Translations under genes and position numbers: made by a program
From: Parabacteroides sp.
GTDB taxonomy: Bacteria > Bacteroidota > Bacteroidia > Bacteroidales > Tannerellaceae
Length of the DNA stretch: 34,945 nt
Reading direction: 5' to 3'
NCBI GenBank assembly: GCA_028689545.1
Contig: JAQVCX010000025.1
Span: forward strand, 1 to 34,945
Shown here: piece after piece, positions 21,417 through 30,890 of the stretch
How the letters are laid out: each line of letters opens with the position of its first letter
How positions within the stretch are numbered: position 1 is the first letter of the stretch
Notes under the pieces: model-generated
Told to the model about the DNA's origin: nothing
Seen by the model: only the letters and a program-made list of their open reading frames with translations
Databases searched by the model: none

Positions 21417-23495
21417 ATGAAGAATACCTGTTTCGTATTATTTATCTATTTAATGATACCCTTATTTTCCCTAGCGGAAAGCATCCGTACTACCCAACAA
21501 AGGGAAGACGGTCTTTTATCCCTATTAAAGTCCTCGCCAACCGTAGATAAGCAGATAAAGTTATATAAAGATTTAGCGGCAATGTATAGGCAAACGCCCA
21601 TGGAGGTTATTTACCTAAACAAATTGACGGATGTGGCAAGCTCCACGCCGAAAGACCAGGCATCCTTATATTATGCGTGGAGCAATTTATCCCGTCATTA
21701 TTACAACCGGCAACACAGGGATAGCTTGATTTACTGGTCGCATAAGATAGATTCATTGGCCGCTACCAATGATGAGGTTCCAGACGCGTTATTCGACGCT
21801 CGGGGATTCATTTGCCAAATGGATCTATGGGACGGTAATTATGAGTTAGCGATGAACGGGGCGATCAGTTTATACAACTACGCCCGTGAGACAAAGAGTG
21901 AATATGGCTTGATTTGCTGCAACGAGAACCTAGGTTTAATCTATCAGGAGATAAATCGGGATAGCGACGCGATAGTAGCTTATCGGGAAGGCCTCGATTT
22001 ATTGATAAAACGGGGCGACGATCCGGAATACGAGATACAATTCATGGGAAACCTCATTGAATCTTATCTGCGGACCAATCAATTCACCGAAGCCAAGGAT
22101 TTATTAGCTCGTTACGATAAGATGATCCAAGATAGGGAAAAAGAGAATGAAGAACGGGGAACCGCGTTTCCCGTGGATCGTTGCCGTACGTTAATGTATA
22201 TCTTCTACGCGGATATGTATGTACTTCAAGACAAACCTAATAAGGCATTAGATGCCTTATCGAAAGCGACACCAATCGTAAAGAGAAGCGGAGATGAATA
22301 TACTACATTCTGCTACAACTTCACTTTCGCTAAGTATTACTATTTAATAGGTATGTATGAGAAGGCTCTGGATATCATAGATAAGAACGAGTTGACAAAA
22401 GTAGACATACAAACCTCCGAGTTGAAAGTAGAGACACTCGAAGCGCTGGGACGTTATAAAGAAGTGCTCGCCTTTAGCAGAAAAGTAGTAGAGCATACCA
22501 AGAGGTTGCACAACGAGGCCTTCAACCGGCAGATCAATCAGCTCCGTACATTACATGATCTGAACAATCAAGAGATGCAAGCATACGAGCTACAGCTACG
22601 TGTACAGCAGCTGCATACCCAAAAGTTGCTGATGATTATCCTATCCATCGTATCGATCGTTCTTTTAGTGATGTTATACATCGTATACGAGTCCTATCGC
22701 TCGGCACGCCGATACCAACGAGAGCTCATGAAAGACAAGGATACTTTATTGGAGTCCGAGCGTCAACTTCGCACAGCCAAGGAGATAGCGGAACACGCCA
22801 ACCAGATGAAAAGCACGTTTATCGCCAACATCAGCCATGAGATCCGCACGCCGCTCAACGCGATTGTCGGTTTCTCTGAATTAATATCCGATGAATCCAT
22901 ACCCAACGGCGAAAAGAAAGAGTTTGTCTCTATTATCAATAATAACTCCTATCTATTGCTCAATCTTATAAATGACATTCTTGACCTTTCCCGCCTAGAA
23001 TCCGGGAATATGAAGTTCATCATAGAGAAGGTTAACTTATCGGATTGTTGCCAGAACGCTTTGGCTAGTGTAGAGCACCGGGTCCTCCCAAGTGTTCGAT
23101 TGACCTATAAGCCTTCCGAAGACCCATTGAATGTCCAAACAGACTCGATACGCCTTCAACAATTATTGATAAACTTATTGACTAACGCCTGTAAATTCAC
23201 GACAGAAGGAGAGATCAACCTTGCTTATCAAATAGATGAGGACAAGCGATATGTACGCATCATCGTAACCGATACCGGATGTGGAATACCGGAGGATAAG
23301 CAGAAAATCATATTCGAGCGTTTCGAAAAGGTGAATGAATACGCGCAGGGCACGGGGTTAGGGCTATCCATCAGCCAAACGATTATCGAGCATTTAGGTG
23401 GCTCCATTCAGTTGGACCCGACATATAGGCAGGGAGCCCGGTTCATCGTGCTCCACCCCTACAACCCTCCTGATGATACGTCTATCATGACGTAA
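21417..23495 (+). CDS. TPR-containing sensor histidine kinase (orphan)
   Basis: The protein has 692 residues. A signal peptide (about 1-20, ending FSLA) is followed by a periplasmic helical region (about 25-390) with TPR-like repeats. A membrane segment at about 404-425 leads to a coiled coil, then a HisKA domain with H474 (NISHEIRTPLNAI). The ATPase domain shows NLLTNACKFT, DTGCGIPEDK and GTGLGLSISQ. There is no receiver or output domain in the chain and no response regulator on the same strand, so its partner is elsewhere or is one of the neighbours. It has its own promoter. Its last 11 nt overlap the 3' end of the LytTR regulator gene on the opposite strand. The signal is unknown; such Bacteroidetes kinases often sense nutrient or envelope cues. 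Confidence 0.88.
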   Translation: MKNTCFVLFIYLMIPLFSLAESIRTTQQREDGLLSLLKSSPTVDKQIKLYKDLAAMYRQTPMEVIYLNKLTDVASSTPKDQASLYYAWSNLSRHYYNRQHRDSLIYWSHKIDSLAATNDEVPDALFDARGFICQMDLWDGNYELAMNGAISLYNYARETKSEYGLICCNENLGLIYQEINRDSDAIVAYREGLDLLIKRGDDPEYEIQFMGNLIESYLRTNQFTEAKDLLARYDKMIQDREKENEERGTAFPVDRCRTLMYIFYADMYVLQDKPNKALDALSKATPIVKRSGDEYTTFCYNFTFAKYYYLIGMYEKALDIIDKNELTKVDIQTSELKVETLEALGRYKEVLAFSRKVVEHTKRLHNEAFNRQINQLRTLHDLNNQEMQAYELQLRVQQLHTQKLLMIILSIVSIVLLVMLYIVYESYRSARRYQRELMKDKDTLLESERQLRTAKEIAEHANQMKSTFIANISHEIRTPLNAIVGFSELISDESIPNGEKKEFVSIINNNSYLLLNLINDILDLSRLESGNMKFIIEKVNLSDCCQNALASVEHRVLPSVRLTYKPSEDPLNVQTDSIRLQQLLINLLTNACKFTTEGEINLAYQIDEDKRYVRIIVTDTGCGIPEDKQKIIFERFEKVNEYAQGTGLGLSISQTIIEHLGGSIQLDPTYRQGARFIVLHPYNPPDDTSIMT

Positions 23496-24249
23496 ACCAC
23501 GTCTTAAATTCAGGCACTCTCGCCTTACTGACCAATATACGATCCAAGTCGGGTACTTTCAAATTGATCGCGAGGCGTCCGTTGAACCAGAGATCGATAT
23601 CCCGCACCGCCTTTCTGGATATCAAGTATTGACGATTTACCCTAAAAAACAAGACGGGATCAAGGCTATCGGCTAGCTCATCCAAGGTTTGCGTGAAAAG
23701 GTATTCTTTCCCGTCCGTCATCACCGCCTTTACATTTCCGTCCGCTATATAGAAGAATAAGATCATATCCACGGAAACAGGCAGCAGTTTATCCCCTTTC
23801 ATAGGGACCAAGAAATGCGTTTTATATCCTTCCGCACGCCTCAAGGCTTGCATGATGGCAGAATAATCGATCGGCTCTTTCCGCACGGCCGGCGATTGTA
23901 ACCGCGATAGTTTATCTAAAGCCTTCCGTATATCATCCGCGTCGATCGGTTTCAGCAGATAATCCACGCTATTCACCTTAAACGCCTTCAGCGCGTATTC
24001 ATCATAGGCTGTCGTGAAAATGATCGGGCAAGAGATAGTTACATGACCGAAGATCTCGAAGGCCGAACCATCCGCCAAATGGATGTCCAGAAAGATAAGT
24101 TCCGGCATTGGATGCGACTGAAACCATTCTACACTATCCATAATACTGTCGAGGACATCGATCACCTCGATATCCGGGCCTACCTCTCCCAGCAATGCCA
24201 CCAAATTACGGACGGCCGCTTTCTCGTCTTCTATGATCAAAGCTTTCAT
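23485..24249 (-). CDS. LytTR-family response regulator
   Basis: This response regulator has 254 residues. The receiver domain (about 1-120) shows the acidic pocket IIEDEKAA, D55 (IFLDIHLADG) and K at LLKPID. The C-terminal LytTR DNA-binding domain (about 145-254) contains FYIADGNVKAV and FFRVNRQYLIS, typical of AlgR/AgrA/LytR-type regulators. Its ATG overlaps the stop of the sensor kinase gene by 4 nt, so the two are a coupled pair. It is the last gene of the metal-efflux operon, which makes the efflux genes its likely target, possibly through autoregulation; no LytTR operator was identified. Confidence 0.93.
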   Translation of the reverse strand: MKALIIEDEKAAVRNLVALLGEVGPDIEVIDVLDSIMDSVEWFQSHPMPELIFLDIHLADGSAFEIFGHVTISCPIIFTTAYDEYALKAFKVNSVDYLLKPIDADDIRKALDKLSRLQSPAVRKEPIDYSAIMQALRRAEGYKTHFLVPMKGDKLLPVSVDMILFFYIADGNVKAVMTDGKEYLFTQTLDELADSLDPVLFFRVNRQYLISRKAVRDIDLWFNGRLAINLKVPDLDRILVSKARVPEFKTWFTS

Positions 24250-25307
24250 ATCAAAGGGATTGTTACGCTGAATATACTAGCATCTTCTTTTATGGAAATA
24301 TCTTTCTTATACAAGAGGTTATAACGTTTGCTCAGGTTCACCAAGCCAATACCGGTACCTCTGCTATGGGTCAATTTTGGCTGGATGGGATTGCTAACCG
24401 TCAAGCGATCTTGGTCTGCACGAACGGAAATGGCCAATGAATGACGGTTGCTGATCTCGTTATGCTTCACGGCGTTCTCTATCAAAAGCTGCACGGACAT
24501 AGGAGGCAGTTGCTTAGACTCGTGTTCTTTTCCTAAGTCTATATCGAAGACCAGATTATCCTCATAGCGCATTTTCAAAAGAAAGATATAAGCGTTCACG
24601 AAATCCATCTCCTCCCGTAAAGTAACGCTACGGCACTCATTCTCTTGCAAGGTATAACGCAAGACACGCGACAACTCCTGCAAATATTCTTGTGCCTTCC
24701 CGGGAGTCTCCCGGATCAGGGAACGGAGCGTGTTCAAGGAATTAAACAACATATGGGGATTGAGCTGGCTCTTCAATGCCTCATATTGATTCAAGAGATT
24801 CTCCGCCCGCAATTGCTGATTCTCTACCTGTACTTGCTGGCTTTGACGAATCAGGTAAATCATATAGCAACTACCCGTAACCACGCACGACATGATAAAA
24901 TCCCTCAACGGATGCAGATAATGATGCACCAAAGCGTCGATCGCCGGGATATCAAACTGATGGTGCAAGAACACGAAACCTTTTCCTAATAAATTATTCG
25001 CGCACCAAGTCATTACGAACGAGAGAAGGACCTTCTGCCAAGAGATATGCACTTGCGGCCGATTAAAACCAAAGGCATATGTATTCATCGCGAATAGTAG
25101 CAAGAGAGACACGAAGGTGAAAAAGACCTCATTCGCTACATCCAATATCGACATATCCGGGAAAAGAGCGTTCTGCCCGGTAACATCGAACAACGACACC
25201 AATTCCGGGAAATGGATCAAGAAGGCCACCATAACCGATATGATGACCAACGAGAACACATATTTATTCTTTATATTCATTCGCTTCATGAAGGCAAAGA
25301 TAGTCAT
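24246..25307 (-). CDS. LytS-type sensor histidine kinase
   Basis: This membrane kinase has 353 residues. About four hydrophobic segments occupy the first 155 residues (about 17-32, 60-80, 90-115 and 135-155), with little periplasmic domain. A short coiled coil leads to the His_kinase (PF06580-type) motif SQLNPHMLFNSLNTL with H185, then an ATPase domain with LLIENAVKHNEI and GTGIGLVNLSKRY. The start at 25307 overlaps the adaptor gene's stop (ATGA), which supports it; MKRMNIKNKY six residues later is an alternative. It pairs with the LytTR regulator downstream. Heavy-metal or envelope sensing is suggested by the operon but not shown by the sequence. Confidence 0.92.
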   Translation of the reverse strand: MTIFAFMKRMNIKNKYVFSLVIISVMVAFLIHFPELVSLFDVTGQNALFPDMSILDVANEVFFTFVSLLLLFAMNTYAFGFNRPQVHISWQKVLLSFVMTWCANNLLGKGFVFLHHQFDIPAIDALVHHYLHPLRDFIMSCVVTGSCYMIYLIRQSQQVQVENQQLRAENLLNQYEALKSQLNPHMLFNSLNTLRSLIRETPGKAQEYLQELSRVLRYTLQENECRSVTLREEMDFVNAYIFLLKMRYEDNLVFDIDLGKEHESKQLPPMSVQLLIENAVKHNEISNRHSLAISVRADQDRLTVSNPIQPKLTHSRGTGIGLVNLSKRYNLLYKKDISIKEDASIFSVTIPLI

Positions 25308-26230
25308 TTCTTCTCTACCCGGGCGGAAACATACATACCGGGACGGAAACGAGGATTCGATTCCTTCACCCGAGCGTACATTTCCAAGGAGCGGCTCGTC
25401 TCATCCACCTCCTGCCCGATCGAGATCAAGATCGCATGGAAGGTTTCCTTCCCCATCCCATTCACCCGGAACTGCACTTGGTTTCCTACGGATAAGTCCG
25501 ATAGATCCTTCTCATAAGCAGTCAGGCAGAGAAGGGTCTCGCCTTTATCGATCACGTCGCAGATCGGTGCGCCCGCATTCACGTATTTACCCAGATTGAT
25601 GGACAGCCCGGCGACATAACCGCTTAATGGCGCTTTTACCTCCAAATAAGGTTGGATACCGTCTTTCAGCAGATCGCTGGCGGAGACACCCAGGATAGCG
25701 AGTTGCGCAGCGGCGGCATCTTGGCGGCTCTTCATGGAAAGATAATCCGCCTTGCTTTGCTGGAAGCGTTTTTGCGAGGCCGCTTCTTGCTCGCTCAAAC
25801 GCTGTTGCCTTTTATACTCGGCCTCTAGGTATTCCGTTTGGGCATGGGCATCCAAATAGGTCTGTTGCAACGTAATAAAGTCAGGATTCTCTAAGCTGAC
25901 GATTACCGAACCTTTCTTTACGTAATCGCCCGGAAGCAGCGTAGTGCCATGAACCGTGCCTCCCATCGTCAAGGTAACCGTAGCTAGCCGTTGCGGGGGA
26001 GCTACCATGATCCCGTTGAAAGAAGAGTGGTTCGGAAGAGCCGTAGCCGAGGAAATCCCATCCACCTTCACGCTGTCTACGGATGGCCCGGATGGCATAC
26101 TTTCTGTTACTGGAGAAATCGCGGGTTGGGCTGTCGTATCTTGCGAGTCGGCCTGTCCTTTCTCCGTATTGCTTGTCATACTGCATGCGGCCAATGCCAT
26201 AAGAACCGCAGGAATCCATATCTTTTTCAT
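25304..26230 (-). CDS. RND efflux periplasmic adaptor lipoprotein
   Basis: This is a membrane-fusion protein of the HlyD/CusB type, 308 residues. The N-terminus MKKIWIPAVLMALAAC carries a lipobox (C16), so it should be anchored in the inner membrane or periplasm. GTVHGTTLLPGDYVKKGSVI and VSLENPDFITLQQTY form the lipoyl-like half. A Lys/Gln-rich helical hairpin (about 115-170) and the PLSGYVAGLSINLGKYVNAG half (about 200-219) follow, then a beta-barrel part. It is shorter than typical CusB (about 400), lacking a C-terminal extension, and no Met-rich metal site is obvious. It starts 18 nt after the transporter stop and is followed by the sensor kinase in a 4-nt overlap. Confidence 0.9.
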   Translation of the reverse strand: MKKIWIPAVLMALAACSMTSNTEKGQADSQDTTAQPAISPVTESMPSGPSVDSVKVDGISSATALPNHSSFNGIMVAPPQRLATVTLTMGGTVHGTTLLPGDYVKKGSVIVSLENPDFITLQQTYLDAHAQTEYLEAEYKRQQRLSEQEAASQKRFQQSKADYLSMKSRQDAAAAQLAILGVSASDLLKDGIQPYLEVKAPLSGYVAGLSINLGKYVNAGAPICDVIDKGETLLCLTAYEKDLSDLSVGNQVQFRVNGMGKETFHAILISIGQEVDETSRSLEMYARVKESNPRFRPGMYVSARVEKK

Positions 26231-26248
26231 CTTATACTATTTTTCTGG

Positions 26249-29200
26249 TTATCTACTATACAACTCCAACTCTAGCGCCGATATATTATACGCATACACG
26301 GCCTCGATATATCCACGCCGGATCTCCCGGGCGGTGTTCAGGCTTTGGACAAACTGCGTGATATCCGTCTCGTTCTCCTTAAACTGTACGGTCGCGCTCT
26401 TCAACAAAGCATCCGCTTCCGGCAAAGCGCCAGTCGTATAATAGCGGATATTCTCTCCTTCCTTACGGAGCGCGACGCTCAGTTCCTCCACCTTGTTATT
26501 CAATTGACGGACGTTGCTCTCCGCTTCCGTGCGGGCGATATAGGAATCGATCTTCGCCTGTCTTACCCGGCTATGCTGCGGGAAGAACAATATCGGAAAC
26601 GAGACCCCGACCATCCAAGAGTTCAGACCGCTCAACGGAGCTATTTTCTGACGTACATATCCCACCGATAGTTCCGGGAAGAAACGGCTCCGCTCGATAC
26701 GGAGCATGGCTTTCTTCTCATCGGCCACGCTCTGGAAATAATTCAGGTGGACATCGGACGGGACGATCTCGGCGACGCGGGCGGGAAGTAAAGCCAGTGT
26801 CGTATCCACGGGCAGTAATGGACGATCCGAATAGCAAGTCCAAGAGAAGCGGCGAGCGGCCAATTGCGCCTCCTCCTCCGCCTGCGACAAACGGGTTTGC
26901 AGATCGGCTACCAAGGTAGATGACATATTCCGCTCCAATAGCGTGATATCCCCTTGCTCATAACGCAACTGGCTCGCCTTCCGCAAACGCCCGGCCCACT
27001 CGATCTGCTCTTTATACAAGGCACATAGATGAAAGGCATATTGATAATAAGCCCATGCCCGCTTCACCTCGGCCGTAATCTCCTTCTTCACCAAGTCTCG
27101 GTAATATTCTCCCGTGGCGACTTGCCGGCTTACTAAGGCGTTCTTATAAAATGGGGTCAACAGGGATCCCAAGGATTGCGTGATCTCGATCTGGTTGTCG
27201 TTTCGGGTCTCACCGTTGATCTGTCCCCATGAATAATTAAAGGTCGTAGGCGATACCTCCCAGCTCTCTCCCCGCGAGGCGCGGCTACGTTCAATGGATG
27301 CCGTGGCAGTCTTCAGGCGAGGATGATTTTCCAAGGCGATCGTCACGGCTTCCTCCAACGACACCGTCTGTTGGGCATGCGCGGGGAACAGGATGCCTAA
27401 GAAGAGAAGAAACGGCAATATACGCTTCAGCCAGCGTTGGCGCTTCCAAGCGACCGAGCTATTTACCAATCGATAAAATACCGGGATAATAATCAACGTC
27501 AAGATCGTGGAGACAATCAGGCCGCCGATCACGACCGTCGCCAACGGACGTTGTACCTCCGCTCCCGCCGACTTCGCTATCGCCATCGGCACGAATCCCA
27601 GGGAAGCCACCAGGCCGGTCAAGAACACGGGACGGAGCAAATGCGGGCATCCTCTCGCTATGATACGATTTGTTGTCATTTGATATTTAGTTTGTTTCCG
27701 TAAGTCATTAAAGTGATTAATCATTAATATACCATTCAAGACCGACACGCCAAACAAGGCGATAAAACCGACACCCGCCGATATGCTGAAAGGCAGCCCT
27801 CGTAGCCAAAGCGCCAGAATACCGCCGATCAAGGATAACGGGACGGTAGAGAATACCACCAGCGAGTAAGTAACGCTCTTAAAGGCAAAGAACAATAGCA
27901 ATAAGATCAATGACAAGGCGACCGGTATCACGACCGTAAGCGTATTGATCGCGTTTCGTAAGTTCTCGAACTGTCCGCCATACTCAAAGTAGTATCCCGG
28001 TTCCAGCTTGATATTCTTGTCCAAGGTCTCTTGGATATTACGCACGACTTGCTGGATATCAGCGTAGCGGACATTCACCCCGATCACGATACGGCGTTTC
28101 GTGGCATCCCTGTTAATCTGTAGAGGCCCATCGACCAGCTCGATCGTAGCGACCTCGCTAACCGGGATCTGAACGCCCTCGGCAGTCCGTACAAAGAGCT
28201 TATCCAGATTCAGATCCGACACTTTATCGTTATCCAGGCGAAGCACCAAATCGAAACGTCGCTCATTCTCGAAAACGACACCCGCCGCCTCTCCCGCATA
28301 AGCCGTGCGGATGATCGTGTTCAGCTCCTCTATATTCATCCCGTAACGGGCTATCTTGGCACGATCGTAGTTTACGACCAACTGCGGAAGGCCCATCGCC
28401 TGCTCCACGATCACATCGGCGGCTCCCGGTACTTGCTCCACGAAAAGAGAGGCTTCCTTCGCCTTTTTATAAAGCTCCGCCATATCCTCTCCATAGAGCT
28501 TGATCGCGATATCCGCCTTGGCTCCCGTCATCAATTCATTGAAGCGAAGCTGTATCGGCTGGCTGAAGTTGAACTCCGCCCCCGTAATCGGCTCCAAGGA
28601 AGCCTTCATCTTCTCCACCATCTCCGCGCGGCTGGAGGCCGAGGTCCATTCCTTAAAAGGTTTCATCACGATCATGATATCCGCGTCTTCCACCGCCATC
28701 GGGTCGGTCGGGACCTCGGCTGTTCCGATCTTGGCTACCACGTGCTTGATCTCCGGGAAGTTCTTCATCAAGGTCTCTTCCGCTTGCCTCGACAGCTCGA
28801 CACTATGCGTCAGTGAGCTACCGGCGGGAAGCGTCATCTGCATGGCGAAATCCCCTTCATCCAGCGTAGGGATAAACTCCGCTCCCAGCCTCGTGAACAA
28901 GAAAAGAGCCACTCCCAAAGCGGCGAACGAACAAGTGATCGTCCCCCAGGTATGGCGTAGGCAGAAATGAAGCGTACGCCTGTAAACCTCATTTAATTTC
29001 CCGAAGAAACGATCGGCGAAAGTAGGCTTCGATGAGATCGTACGCTTTAGGAATAGGGAGGCCATCATCGGCACGTATGTCAGCGAGAGGATCAAAGCCC
29101 CGATAATACAAAACACCAAGGTCTTCGCCATGGGGGTGAAATACTTACCCTCTATCCCGGTCAGCGTTAGCAGCGGGAAGAAGACGATCAGGATGATCAA

Positions 29201-30559
29201 TACGGCAAAGGTGGCGCTCCGGGCTACGTTGCCGGCCCCGGCCTCTACCTCCCGGTCTAGTTCCTCGGCGGAGAGCGTGCGCCCCATCAACCGTCTCGAA
29301 TAGATATGCGCCAATATTCCCTCCACGATAACGATAGAGCCATCTACCACGATACCGAAATCGATGGCCCCCAAGCTCATCAGGTTGGCGGAGACACCGA
29401 AAACACGCATCAAGATAAAAGCGAAAAGCATCGCCAGCGGGATCACGGAGGCCACGATCAAACCGGCCCGCAGATTCCCCAGGAAGATGATCAATACGAT
29501 GAAGACGATCAACGCCCCCTCTATCAAGTTACGGATCACCGTGGATATATTCCGGTCCACCAGCTCCGAACGGTTCAAATAAGGCTCCACGCTAACACCT
29601 TCCGGCAATATTTTCTGTACCCTTTCGACCCGTGCCTCCAGTTCCTTGGTCACCACGTTGGCATTCGCTCCCTTCAACATCATGGCGATACCGCCCACGC
29701 ACTCTCCCTCGCCATCCTTTGTCATGGCACCAAAACGCTTGGCTGAACCGAAACGGACCGAGCCTACATCGCTTATATGAATCGGTATCCCACCACGGTT
29801 CGTGATGACAATGCGCTCGATGTCCTTTATCTTGCCGATCATTCCCTCGCTACGGATGTAGTAAGCCTTATTGATTTTCTCGATATAGCTGCCGCCCGTA
29901 TTCTGGTTATTCCGGTTGAGTGCCTCGAACACCTCGCCGATCGTAATATTCAAGGAATAAAGGGCATCCGGATCTACCGCCACCTCATACTGTTTCAGAT
30001 AGCCGCCAAAGCTATTGATCTCCACGATACCCGGTATGCCGCTCAATTGCCGCTTCACGATCCAGTCTTGTATCGTACGGAGCTCCATGGCATCGTATTT
30101 ATCCTCATAACCGGGCTTCACCCTCAACACGTATTGGTAGATCTCGCCCAGGCCGGTCGTGATAGGCATCAGCTCCGGGGTGCCCAGCTCCGTGGGGATC
30201 TCTCCCGCCACGGTTTGTATTTGCTCGTTGATAAGCTGCCGGGCATCCAAGGTAGGCACGCTTTCCTTAAACACGACCGTCACCAATGACAGGCCGAAAC
30301 GGGAGACGGAGCGGATCTCCTCCACGTTCATGATATTGCTCATCGCTATCTCAACCGGTATCGTGATCAGTTGCTCTACCTCTTGCGGGGCCAAGGTGGG
30401 CGATACCGTCACGATTTGCACTTGATTGTTCGTTATATCCGGTACGGCATCTATCGGTAAAGTCATCATGGCATAGATTCCCCCCAGAAACAGAAACAAG
30501 GTTGTCAACCCTACGAATAGTTTCTTCTGAATAGAAAAATGGACAATCGCTTTAAACAT
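26249..30559 (-). CDS. CusA/CzcA-family heavy-metal RND pump fused to a TolC-like outer-membrane channel
   Basis: This fusion of 1436 residues combines an inner-membrane proton-driven pump with its outer-membrane exit duct. Residues 1 to about 1030 are an HME-type RND transporter: it starts MFKAIVHFSIQKKLF and has the GAIDFGIVVDG signature with D400 and D406 in TM4. After the last pump helix, LPFLLFLGILFPAHAQQ forms a signal-peptide-like segment with a probable cleavage after A1062. The rest (1063-1436) is a TolC/CusC-like outer-membrane factor (VSLEEAVTIALENHPRL). The ATG at 30559 is preferred to the GTG at 30562. The fusion is known in Bacteroidetes. Metal specificity cannot be decided. It is first in an operon with adaptor, sensor kinase and regulator. 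Confidence 0.9.
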   Translation of the reverse strand: MFKAIVHFSIQKKLFVGLTTLFLFLGGIYAMMTLPIDAVPDITNNQVQIVTVSPTLAPQEVEQLITIPVEIAMSNIMNVEEIRSVSRFGLSLVTVVFKESVPTLDARQLINEQIQTVAGEIPTELGTPELMPITTGLGEIYQYVLRVKPGYEDKYDAMELRTIQDWIVKRQLSGIPGIVEINSFGGYLKQYEVAVDPDALYSLNITIGEVFEALNRNNQNTGGSYIEKINKAYYIRSEGMIGKIKDIERIVITNRGGIPIHISDVGSVRFGSAKRFGAMTKDGEGECVGGIAMMLKGANANVVTKELEARVERVQKILPEGVSVEPYLNRSELVDRNISTVIRNLIEGALIVFIVLIIFLGNLRAGLIVASVIPLAMLFAFILMRVFGVSANLMSLGAIDFGIVVDGSIVIVEGILAHIYSRRLMGRTLSAEELDREVEAGAGNVARSATFAVLIILIVFFPLLTLTGIEGKYFTPMAKTLVFCIIGALILSLTYVPMMASLFLKRTISSKPTFADRFFGKLNEVYRRTLHFCLRHTWGTITCSFAALGVALFLFTRLGAEFIPTLDEGDFAMQMTLPAGSSLTHSVELSRQAEETLMKNFPEIKHVVAKIGTAEVPTDPMAVEDADIMIVMKPFKEWTSASSRAEMVEKMKASLEPITGAEFNFSQPIQLRFNELMTGAKADIAIKLYGEDMAELYKKAKEASLFVEQVPGAADVIVEQAMGLPQLVVNYDRAKIARYGMNIEELNTIIRTAYAGEAAGVVFENERRFDLVLRLDNDKVSDLNLDKLFVRTAEGVQIPVSEVATIELVDGPLQINRDATKRRIVIGVNVRYADIQQVVRNIQETLDKNIKLEPGYYFEYGGQFENLRNAINTLTVVIPVALSLILLLLFFAFKSVTYSLVVFSTVPLSLIGGILALWLRGLPFSISAGVGFIALFGVSVLNGILMINHFNDLRKQTKYQMTTNRIIARGCPHLLRPVFLTGLVASLGFVPMAIAKSAGAEVQRPLATVVIGGLIVSTILTLIIIPVFYRLVNSSVAWKRQRWLKRILPFLLFLGILFPAHAQQTVSLEEAVTIALENHPRLKTATASIERSRASRGESWEVSPTTFNYSWGQINGETRNDNQIEITQSLGSLLTPFYKNALVSRQVATGEYYRDLVKKEITAEVKRAWAYYQYAFHLCALYKEQIEWAGRLRKASQLRYEQGDITLLERNMSSTLVADLQTRLSQAEEEAQLAARRFSWTCYSDRPLLPVDTTLALLPARVAEIVPSDVHLNYFQSVADEKKAMLRIERSRFFPELSVGYVRQKIAPLSGLNSWMVGVSFPILFFPQHSRVRQAKIDSYIARTEAESNVRQLNNKVEELSVALRKEGENIRYYTTGALPEADALLKSATVQFKENETDITQFVQSLNTAREIRRGYIEAVYAYNISALELELYSR

Positions 30560-30890
30560 CACTTCATTTATTTAATATAATATCCGCGAAAATAAAAGGT
30601 AAGCGTCTGGCCGCGCGGTATAAAAGAATGAAGTGACCGAAATCGAGGTTGAAGTATTGGAATGAGGAGTTGGGACATCGCCTACCGCCTCATGAAGGGA
30701 AAGGCACGGACTGCCTTAATGAAGCCGATATGGATCGTATAAGCTCGTGGTAGTACCATGGGGGAAGTACCGTAGTACTACCTAAGGAGTACCGCAGTAC
30801 TTTAACGAAAGTACTGCGGTACTTTTAATAGGATTACTGGAGTACTTCTTATGAAGTACTAGGATAAATCTAAAGAAAGTAAAGCGGGGA
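30560..30890. other. Intergenic region between dapA and the efflux operon
   Basis: About 330 bp without a gene. It holds the 22-bp-phased palindrome array B (about 30744-30868), starting about 22 nt after the dapA stop, and AT-rich DNA next to the pump start. A TACCTTTT box (minus strand, 30594-30601) one base off the -7 consensus may be the efflux promoter. No further structure was recognised in 30602-30743. Confidence 0.6.
30744..30868. repeat. Array B: GTAC palindromes on a 22-bp period
   Basis: AGTACCGTAGTACT (30766), AGTACCGCAGTACT (30788), AGTACTGCGGTACT (30810) and ATTACTGGAGTACT (30833) are 14-mers separated by 8, 8 and 9 nt. A half-conserved unit precedes them at 30744 and another follows at 30855. 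Nine GTAC tetramers occur in 107 bp, mostly 14 and 8 bp apart. In RNA, 30788-30803 pairs perfectly with 30808-30823 (16 bp, 4-nt loop), and 30841-30848 with 30853-30860. As the first hairpins after dapA they may also end its transcript, though no T tract follows on the minus strand. Confidence 0.8.
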
